A stretch of DNA of 64,000 nucleotides from NCBI RefSeq assembly GCF_910596095.1, contig NC_056540.1:14625001-14689000 (forward strand). The letters are read 5' to 3'. The number at the start of each line of letters is the position of its first letter. Positions within the stretch are counted from its first letter, which is position 1. Source of the DNA: Thunnus maccoyii. Lineage: Eukaryota > Chordata > Actinopteri > Scombriformes > Scombridae. The notes under the pieces are model-generated. The model searched no databases. It was not told the origin of the DNA and worked only from the letters and a program-made list of their open reading frames with translations. The translations under genes were made by a program, and so were the position numbers. Shown here in pieces: positions 50,069 to 60,500 of this stretch.

Positions 50069-52385
50069 TATAAATCTGCAAGATCCTCTCTCTCTCTTCC
50101 CCTGGCCTGCTGACTGATACTGTCATTTGTTTGTCCTTTGTGTTTCACTTACATGCACCCACACACTCCTCACCACTCACATAGAGATTGCATACATACT
50201 GACTCACTGACAGACACACCCTATTGTATTGCTTATTTAATTAACTTAATTAAAACATTTAGCATTATTTTAAGACTATGTGCTGTCTCCCTCTTTTGTC
50301 ACATACGTTTGAGCCAGGTTGAGATGTACATGTTTTCTAATTTGCTGAGTTTCGGAAAGATAGCATTAGTGATTCATCCTCTCTCATTGTTATATGGAAT
50401 ACCAGGTTATTATGAGATTAGGGGCAGTAACAGATATAGACACATAAACGACTCCAATTGTGGGTGAGCCCATAGGAATGACAGCATTCAAAGACGACAA
50501 AAACGTCTGAAACCACCATGACGAGAAAACAAATAAACATTAATCTACCCATTAATTTTTCTATACTAACACAATAAAAAAATAAATGTTAATTGCTTCA
50601 TGTGGCAGGTAGAATATGCACAAAATATGATGTTGGCAATAGTCGTTGAATATTTGAGGGTTGTAAATGGATAGATGTTTGAACTGTGATCTTAACTCAG
50701 AGTTTATGTAAACATTACTTATGATAATAAACCAATATCTGTTTGAATGACGATAAAAGCAGCTTAACAGCCAAGTCACAGAGATAAATTGTATGGAGAC
50801 ACCCTAATCTCTGGCTAGATTTAATTAGAAGCATTGCAGTCTGGACTATATGATTAAGATTATGAAATATTATGTACTTTGGTCAATTGCACAACACGTC
50901 GCTTGGGTATTAAATTCATCCCTTATAGTAGCCAAGAAATGAATCATCTCAAACACATCCACATTTTGCTTTCAAGCTTACTCACACGGGCAGAGTCGGA
51001 CACGCAGTGTGTGTTAAAAGTTTTCTTGTGTCTGAATCTTCTCTTTAAGCATTAAATACCGGCAGCTTGAAATAAATGTTAAAGATCTGAGTGCATCAGC
51101 CGGATGTGGCTCTTGTGAGTTGAGCACCTCCAGCTGACTGTTCAGACCCTGTCGTAGGGGATCTCCCTTCCACATCTGCTTCACGTTAGGGCCTGGGGGC
51201 CAGTACAGGAGGGCCCAACAATACACTTCTGCTTCTCTCTCTCTCTCTCTCTCTCTCAGTGGGGGATGGCAGGAGAATGCCTGATGAACACCACAGAGAC
51301 ACACAGCCTGATGGCAAGAGACTGGAAACTGGGTTACATAAACCAGGTAACACTTTTAGCTGAATGTATCTATTGATTTTTCAGTTCAGTCCAAAAAAAA
51401 AAAAAAGGCACAATAAACAAAACAACAAAGAGCAAAAACAAAAAAGTGCATTTCATGTGAGAAAGGATATGTCACTCCTCTCCACCTCATTCACATACAT
51501 ACATACATAAATAAATAAATATGACAAGCAAAGAAAAAATTAGACAAAAATACAAAAAAAATGTATGTAAAATGTATATGATTCATTTATTTTACTGCTG
51601 TTATGCAAAAATTGGGTATGTCAAAGAGTGCAGAGCTAGATGTGTGTTTTCATGATCAGGGAGGGTTATTTTGTTATTGAATGGTAACACAGTGTTCTGC
51701 CCGCAGCATACAGAGACTCACAATTTCAGATTAGATCTTGATAGTTTCGTGTCAGCAGGAAAGAAATCCCTAGATGTAGAGCTGTGGGCGAACAGGTAGA
51801 GCTGAGAAATCCTCACTGACACATTTTGCATTTATAAAACAGGTCAAAAGAGACACACTTTGGCTAATATATGAGAAAACATTAAAACTTTAATGAAAAA
51901 AACTGACTAACTTCTGAAAACTATAAATACTGTATATATATATATAAAGACAGCAGGTATGCCCATCCCTACATAGCTGCACAAAGATGCAGACATTTTC
52001 TGCAGGGGCTCTTCAGGGACAGCAACAGAGGTCTTCAGAATTTATGAGGTACAGCGGTTTGTTATTACGTAACATAAGCACACTGATTTGATTTGTGTGT
52101 GACCTACATCTGTGTCAACAGCCGTAACATGGTAACCCTCCCAGGTAGTGGACATGACTGACGTTTGCTTTGACAGGATACAGTACCTGAACACAACCAT
52201 CAGCTCTGCTCGGGTCCCTGTACCCCCCCGGCCTCCTCCTCCTCCTCCTCCCCCAAACAAGCTCCTCTCAGCTTGGTGGGTTCACCTCAGGGCCAGCTCA
52301 CTGTGAATCAGACCCAGATGTGGTTCTGGAGTCAGATGGCGTAGAATGTACACTACGACACAGCGAACCCACCCAGCAGCACACG

Positions 52386-52443
52386 TCAAAAGGGACCCCC
52401 CTCAAATCCCTCGTTAAGTTTTGTCATCAGCTGTAGATAGCCC
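52386..52443 (-). other. Weak candidate terminal exon
   Basis: Acceptor CTGTTTTTCAG|G followed by GYLQLMTKLNEGFEGGPF and a TGA stop. The short peptide looks protein-like, but no upstream exon was found and I recognise no protein. It is probably chance; recorded so that it can be checked. Confidence 0.12.
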
Positions 52444-54109
52444 CTGAAAAACAGCACATTAGTCATCTCTGGGGTTGGTAACGTTTACACAAACAGGTTG
52501 AATTTAATAGATAAGAGATATTATGGATACTTTGAAGATTTGAATGAGATGAAATTCCAGTAAGTCTCGTATGACTCACAGATAACATTATCTCAGTGTC
52601 TCTAGTGTTTTTTTCAAGGCATAGTAATAATAATTAAATGAGCAGTTTACACAAAGACACCAAAGAGATGCACACCTTTAAAAGTGTTTATTGCCACTTG
52701 ACGATAGCTACTAAATATCTATTTATTATAAAATAGTTGAATGAACACACTCAACAGCTTCTGGAATGATTTCCTGCACAATCTCGGTGTCACCCTGACA
52801 TAAAGTGTTTCTACCACTCCTTCATCTATTAGATGAAAGTTCACACACTCTTCCTCAAAGATGACCTTTATACACATTTAGACTTTAACACTGTTTTCCC
52901 AGACATTATTACTAGTACACAAAAAACCTGGATCACTGAGGCAAACTGATCTGCAAAAAAACAAAAAACATGTGGTTTCTTGTAAACCATTACTAGCATT
53001 TTTTCCTACATATGTGTCCGGATCATAGTAGTTTGGCCAGACTGGCAAGTCTAAATTGTGTCATATGGGTGTGAGGACTTAAGGTGGAGTGGGTTTTTGT
53101 TGTTTTGAGGTTGTTAAGGAAGGAACTTAGCCAGACTAATTATTCAAAATATAGATGAGTAAGTGAGTGCATCGTGTTAGATTGTACAATGAGACCCAAG
53201 TGTTTGTTTTAGTGCGCGGTCACGTTGGCAGGGTGTTGCTTGCCATCGCACATCTGTGTGTGAGCTGCATGATCTGTGTGGGATCCGAGATGGGGGTGGG
53301 GAGGGGAGAAGACGGGGCTTCGCAACCACGTCATGTCAGACCCAGAGAGAGAGCCATCTGTATTATGTCATGACTGCCGGGGCACTCCACCCTTTGCTCC
53401 TGTTTCTCTGTTTCCCCGATTCTCTCCCTTCCAGACTCTCCCACCCACTATTTCTCTTGCTCTAGCTTTATTGCAGAGTGTTTTTGGTTTGGTGGAACTG
53501 ACACACCTCTGCCCATTTTTTTTTTATGTGCAATGCTGCATGCCTGTAATAGAAATGTGACCCAAGACTAAATATCTTCATCTGGCTTTAATTTTTTTTT
53601 ACCAAACTTTTAAACCAAATCATGGCTGCGCTTTCTTCATCCATCTTTCTGCATTTCATCTTGTGTCTGTCTACCCATCCCTTTATTTGCCGCTAATAAC
53701 TGTCCACCTCCAAGCTTTTGATGGGCAGCTCTCTGTCCGCACTTGCCTGTCTCATTTGATGTTCCCCTTCACTCCTCTAGCACCACCTGAAAACCAGACG
53801 TGTGGACGCCCAGCAGTCTGTAATTAAGTAAATGTGTTTTCCCTTTAGGAGAAATGAAAGTTAAAGTTTAAAGTTGATGAGAATGTAAGTGCCTCAAGTC
53901 AAGGCCGTGCTACTTTTTCAAACCCGTATCCCAAAAAGACCAAATCGAAAGGAGGATGCAGTGCTGACTTATCCTTTTAAAAATAAGGCAACATACAGTA
54001 TAACTGTTTTGTATCTGCATTCTAGTGTGTTTCTATAAGTAACAACATTACAGCAACAGGCACATCCTGTAATAAATCTACCACATATCATGCACACACA
54101 AAGACACAC

Positions 54110-54151
<42 letters not shown>

Positions 54152-54527
54152 TGCTGCTCTCTCTCTCTCACACACACACACACACCGCTCAGGTTAACTT
54201 AAGTCACTTTTGGGGTATTTATATAGACTTTGTCCAAATCAACTGGTCTTAAATCTGGTGTGTGTCCCTGAAAGTGACTGAAGTCATATCACACACACGC
54301 ACATGTTGTCTTAGGTCACTTTTGGGGACATTACATAGGCTTACATTCATTTCCTGGAAACTCACCTTAACCACTGACCAAAAAATCAGTGACTTTTGTC
54401 TCCAATTGGACAAGCCGTCCCCAATCTATTGGTCTTAAATCTGAAATTTGTCCCCGAAAGTAGCTTATGACAGACCCAACCACCCACCCACACACCCACT
54501 CACCCTCCCATGCACACACATACACAC

Positions 54528-54561
<34 letters not shown>
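54110..54561. repeat. CA microsatellites flanking a teleost dispersed repeat
   Basis: CA runs at about 54,110-54,147 and 54,522-54,561 bracket two partial, diverged copies of a unit containing AGTCACTTTTGGGG, then ACTGGTCTTAAATCTG (first copy 54,203-54,275; second 54,314-54,470). I recognise this as a common fish repeat found with CA tracts, from memory. Confidence 0.55.
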
Positions 54562-54563
<2 letters not shown>

Positions 54564-55850
54564 CAGACAATAACTGCTGAGAGCTTTAATGAGGCCATAA
54601 ACCCTTCCAGTTCATGGCTGTGCCCACGGGGAAGGACTCTGTTCTCTACTGTTTCTCCCTGCTGGCTCATTGTCTGCTTGCCTGGATGTTTGCTTTGATG
54701 TGAAGAGAGGAGGCTGTGCTCTTAATAGTATTCAGATATCGTTGGTGACATTAAAATTTCTGGTACAATAAAATCTTTCTCTCAGACAACAGTAAGACAC
54801 AGTTAATTAAATCAATGTGTACACACCAGATGACCCGATAGATTAGTCGCCAGAGACGCTGTAATACTCTCCTCCAGATTCTTCTCATTTTTGCCCTTTA
54901 TGCTTGTGTGGTGAAATTAATTTCCTGTGAGCAATTATCCGTCACACTTTTTTACTTTGTGTAACAAAAATGATGTAATGGCTGCTTTAAACATAATTTT
55001 ACTGCAGTATACACACTTCTGTTCTTAATTCTAATCTGATGAAGGTCTGAGCAACTAAACAAATAAAATATAAAAGTCAAACTAATGAACAGGACCTTTC
55101 CCATGAACTATGCTGAGCTTATTCTGCCATCTTCTGGCCAACAAGTATAGTTGAGGGTTGGTCTAAAATCTTTCCATGTTATCACCACAGGGGTCAAATT
55201 TCAGGCAGCTTCATGTATTGAGTGCATGGTAGTGGAAATTTTTATTTGGTGCCAGACTTTTGAGGTTGTTAATTTACCAAAATGATATCACTATTACTTT
55301 GATGCACGGTTTACACTGACTAAATATGAATACAATGTTTTCATCAGTCTAGTTCTAGTGGTGAAGGAAGTCCATCACATGTAAAAGTCTGCACTGAAAA
55401 TGTCACATAAGTAGTTCTTTGAGTATTAAGAGCAAAATGTACTTAAAATATCAAAAGCAACAGTTCAACAACAGCAGCATAATTCAGTAAAATAAATAGT
55501 TGACATGGAGCTAAGTTTAATACTGTTGTGTAGTTTAGTCTATAAAAGTGCATCATATCTTATAAACTTGTATTAAAGATATATAAGGACTGTTAAGTCT
55601 ATGTGAGAGGTAACTATTGACTAAAGCTGTCACTTAAATGTCGTGGAGTAAAAAGTAAAATATTTGCATCTGATTTGTAGTGGAGTTTAAAGGATAAGTT
55701 CATGATTTTTCTAATTCTGTCTTCAAACAACAGTCAGGTGCACAAATGAACACTGAAACAAGTTTTTTTAATGCTGCATCATTTTTCCTGTTAGTACTGA
55801 TCATCAGAAGAGCCCTACCTAATGAGCTTTCAATGTAAATGATGACTATA

Positions 55851-55888
55851 TATCCTCAGATATATATTCAAATATTTATCTGAGGATA
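55851..55888. repeat. Short perfect hairpin
   Basis: TATCCTCAGATA and its reverse complement TATCTGAGGATA, separated by 14 bases of AT-rich loop. It lies in a stretch (55,690-56,160) that may itself be a dispersed repeat. Confidence 0.6.
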
Positions 55889-57244
55889 ATACGAGGCTTC
55901 AGTTAGTCAAATCAAATGGAAATATTCCAAAGTCTTTTTAGTATCAAATTACATCTTTGTTTCCCTGTTGAGCTGCAGTGCAGGATGATATAAAAAAGGG
56001 AATTTTGTTCTAAAATAACTTTGGAAGACATTCACTTGATTTGACTCATTAGGACCACTGAAGCCTCATATTATCTTCAGAGTCATTTGACTACATTTCT
56101 GCAGTGAACAAGGTCTGTGGATTTTGTCCCCCATCACTTATATTAAAAGCTCTTTAGGAAGGGATCCTTTAATGGTCAGTATGAACAATTACGGCAAGCA
56201 AAACCTATTTTAATGTTCATGTGGGCACTTGACAATTGTTTTATGACTGAGGAAATTGTGAGCCTATCCTTCAAGTATTAAGTAGCCTGAAACGGAAAGT
56301 CAAGTAAAGTATAAGTGTCTCAAATTTGTAGTTAATTACAGTGCTTGACTAAAAGTAAATGGTTAACTTTAAAATAATAAGGGTAAATAATAAAGGCTTA
56401 ATGTGCATTTTCATGTTGCCTATATTTGCATTATGTTTTCATGAAGAAATGAACCTGAGAACCACTTTTGCTTGTTAATATCAGATTTATTTACAGATGT
56501 AGGAGAAAATCTCCCTTGTGCAATTATTTACTGGAATTCATCAACATTTTCAATCAAAACAGCAGGGATTCTTGGATTGTGACACACAAAAAAATGCAAA
56601 ATTGAAAATGACCACTTCAATGCTTTGTATTCTTATAGCATATTGAAACATATTGTGATTCAATATAAAAATGTGAGAAACCCAACATACAAACTACTAT
56701 TTAGAATGAACAATGTTGATTTAAAGCAGAATAATATGAAATATACTTAGGTTGAAATAATAATAATTAAAAAAAAAAAAATCACTTCAGGTCAGCAGTC
56801 ATACTCTTTCGTCAGGTAAAATAAAATGCCAAATAATATATATATAAAAAAGTGGCACGAATGCAAAAAGCAAACACGCTGCACGTTTAGGCACAATATC
56901 AGTCATACCTCACTATACTCTGCATGCTAACAGAGAAAAGCACCACACAACTACAAAACTGTGAGCTTATTAAAAAAAAAAAAAAAAAAATACAAATCAG
57001 GCCAAAGAGCATTATGGACCGAAATAGCTGGTCAGTTTTAGTATGAGAGGCAATGCTAAAGGGATTAGCTTAAGCAAAGGACTGACGAGATATTTCAACA
57101 ACTTCAATCTCGTGCCACATCACTGAAAATGGACCGAGGACAACAAGGCAATGCATGCCAGTGCACCCATTACGTGACATAACTACAATAACAATACAAA
57201 GCAGTACCATTAGGGATAACAAATCAAGTTATTTGATTTGATGG

Positions 57245-57250
57245 TTTATT
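57245..57250 (-). terminator. kiaa1191: Probable kiaa1191 polyadenylation signal
   Basis: TTTATT on the plus strand, AATAAA on the gene strand, about 260 bases past the stop. A second exact hexamer occurs near 56,486 and could serve a longer 3' UTR. Confidence 0.5.
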
Positions 57251-57510
57251 TGGACTAATTAGTTGGAAGAGATGATGTGAAGTACAACAAGATTGCAATC
57301 CATCTGAGTCGGGTCCGCTGAGGGATGTAACAGTGCGGTAATGTCTCTGGGGTTGGTGAGCTAAAAGTATAAGTGGTCCTCCATCCCCTCTGTCTCAGTG
57401 CAGGGAGGCAGAGGGGATGGAGGAGGCCAGGAAAGAAAATGAGCAACCACACGGAGGAGAAAACTACGGAGCATGTGGTACAGAGGTGTCAGTACGCGGC
57501 TGGTTTGGAT

Positions 57511-60500
57511 TCAGAAGCCCGAAGGTGTTAAAACATTCATGTCCCGAGGTTTGAGTTTGTGTGGCCGTGGCGACACCCGCTTGGCGTCGATGCCTGTGAT
57601 TTCAATCTTAGGGGGCATGAAGTTGGCAGGGTCCTCCACCTTGAGGTTGACTTGGGTGTTGGTGCCATCCATGGTGGAGGACTTCTGCAGGCCGAAGTAG
57701 GACTGCAGTGAGAAGCCTGTAGGAGAGAGGACAGAAAATATGGCTTTAATGACCTAACCCTAGTTTTCGTGATCAAGTTTTAGTGTCATGATTGAAAGGC
57801 CCTAGTGATAGTTTTTTTAAAACCACAAAAATCTGAAATATGTCCACATACATAATTGGAGAGTTTGGGTTTTGGATAGAAAAACATTTTGTGAATTTCT
57901 CAGCTGTTCATAATTTAAAGTATTGGCCTGCTTAACTCCAGTAATTTCTTCATGACTTACAATTATTGTTTCTTTAGAGTTAGTTCTTATATAAAGTCAC
58001 CTGCCAATTATTAGGAGTGATGGAGAATCCCCCAGTGAGTCTTGAATTGGTGGTGGGGTTACCTTTTTGTTTACATTTGAATCACAGATAGAGGCTTTAA
58101 TGTAGTCCCAGCCTGACACTGGAAAATTCCCACTGATTTCACATGCTATTGAGTTGCAAACAGGGTTCATCTGTGCCAGTGCTACCAGTACTATTGTATT
58201 CAGAGAAAAAACAAAACACTGGGGCACAGGGTTCAACCAAGTATAAATCTCTCACCTGTGCTGGTGTCAGAGCCAGGGTCAGTGGGGGACTTCTGTACCA
58301 GAGAGCGAGTTCCAAAGAAGTTCCACCTCTCTCCTCCTCCTCCCTCGTTTCCTCCCATGTCTGTGGTGGGGCTGAGTTCTGGGGTTGCAAGAAATGGCAC
58401 AGGACTCAGCTGGAACCAGCTCCTGTATTTACGCCAAGATAGAGCATCACATGAACATACAAGCAAAAAAAAGAGCAAGGAGATGCCATATGGCACCTAG
58501 TATGAGCAAAACAGAATGTCATATTCAGAAATGCAGCATGTTAGTTCGCTACAGGATGTAGTGTGAACAACAACAACTGTACATAGGCTCTACTTCCACC
58601 CATTACAAATACAAGATTTTAGATCAAATAACAGTATGAGCTGAATATGATCTAAATGTTTCAGCTGCATGTTGCCTACCTGCGACTAAGAGCCGGTGAT
58701 GAGTGGGGACTAACACAGGGGGTGACAGATGGGGTGACCGAGGGTGTAACAGAGGGTGTGACGGAGGGTGTAACGGAGGGGGTGACACAAGGGGTGCCAC
58801 TCGGGGTGGATTGTGCTGATGTTATAAGCCTGTCCTCCTTGAAGTCCCCGCTTGGCATTCTCAACTTCTGCAGAGAGAAAAGACAAAAAAAAATTCAAAC
58901 AAACAATGAAAGAATGCCCTCCACTGATCCAGAATCAGCCTGTATATATTACAAAGTGATTAAACAAGGCTTTTTATATCTATAACCACAGTTGGCTGGT
59001 TGTTCATTTGTGACTTATGTAGAGCTGCAACCATTAGTTGATTGACAGAAAATCGATCACTAACGATTCAGAATCAGAAACAGATTTATTGCCAAATAGG
59101 TTTGTACAGACAAGGAATTTACCTTTGTGTTGTGGTGCATAACAATCAAAATATGCACAAAACTTAATAATATAAAATTTACAAAAAAAATATGTGGGGG
59201 AAAGAGCTGTTACAAGTTTAAAGATTAAAAAGTTTAAACTGAGGGCACAGCCTGGTAGCTTACTGGTTAAGACGCATGCCATAACGTCTGCAGTTCAAAG
59301 CCGAGTCAGATTTTATAGATATGGATATCATACAGATTTATCAAGAAAATAATCAGCAGATTACTCTAGAATGAAAATAATTGTTAGTGGCAGCCCTAGA
59401 CTTATGTATCTTGTATAAACAGCAGACCTGTGATGCTATTTTTATCCCATGTCCATGTTAGACTACCATCACATGTTTGTGACAGATTTGTCAGAGACGT
59501 AGCATTGATCTCACTTAAAGAGCAAACACTCCCTGAATACACAATACAAAAGGTCAACAGTGTTTTTCTGGAGCTACAGATAAAAAAATAAACAACAAAG
59601 TGCGTCACAGATCTTAGGAACCAATAACCTGTCACCCTGTGTTTTGGGTGGAAAAAGAGAGAGAACCTCCTCATGATTAAATTCTGTTAAATATAACAAA
59701 ATCACTCATATTACTGTCAGAACTAAATTAACCACTGACCAAGAAACCTGTACTATTTAAGAACCAATAATGCAATGAATGTCAAATGCTTGAAATTCAC
59801 TCAGAAAACTGGTTGCAGATCTATCTGCAGCACCTGCAAGACCACCAGTCTAAACATATACCCTCTGATTTTCTATCAAATCCTCTTCTGTGCAAAAGCT
59901 AATTTCAGATTCTGATTATTCTAGCAAACCAAATACATGTTCCAACAATACTTGCCTTAACATCTAGGTTTATTTTGGTAACAATCTCTGATAGGATTTC
60001 TGCAATGTTCAGTCTCCATTCAGTGTCGGTATATTTCCATCCATATGTTGGACGTCCTTCTAAACTCACATCCACCTTGAATATTTGGTCCAGTATTCTG
60101 CTCAGGACTGTGGCCATTGTGCAAATGAATAACAGGGGGCAACCCCTATGTATTATCTGGGTCATATCCTCTTAGATTTAATCAGTGCCCCAACCCTGCT
60201 GGACCCCAGCCAAACTACACAGCCTTTCTAGTAGTTACACGTTGTTCTGAATTTATAAATTAGGGTTAGGGCAGTGGAAAAGTCAAATTTCAATATTGCC
60301 TTCTTATTTGTACACCAGTGTAAAAAATGTGTTGCACACTAGCCCCAGTGCCTCTCATGTATTTGTACATGAGGGAAATTTTTATCATCTTGCAATGATA
60401 AAATATGTGAGGTACCATCTGAAAACAGCGTGAAGCTTATTTTGAATAACCCCTACATGACAAGACAGGTGGAATAACCCCAGTTTGAACTTCATGTATT

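Larger units (their letters stand above)
46732..56470. other. Intergenic region between gfpt2 and kiaa1191
   Basis: No gene is supported in this 9.7 kb. It holds a 101-base MITE (49,968-50,068), diverged direct repeats near 48.2 and 48.7 kb, a TC run (51,236-51,258), a CTC/GGAGG run (52,226-52,252), dispersed repeats with CA runs (54.1-54.6 kb), a hairpin (55,851-55,888) and one weak candidate terminal exon at 52,386-52,443 (-). Confidence 0.6.

Noticed and set aside
49866..50126. 86-codon minus-strand open frame
   Set aside because: It spans the 101-base MITE and its ends fall in unrelated DNA; no protein similarity.
58719..58805. CRISPR-like or satellite array
   Set aside because: Units are contiguous without spacers and encode a T-P repeat in frame within a conserved gene.
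59243..59310. tRNA gene
   Set aside because: Only A- and B-box-like motifs are present; the stems do not pair and it lies inside repeat sequence.
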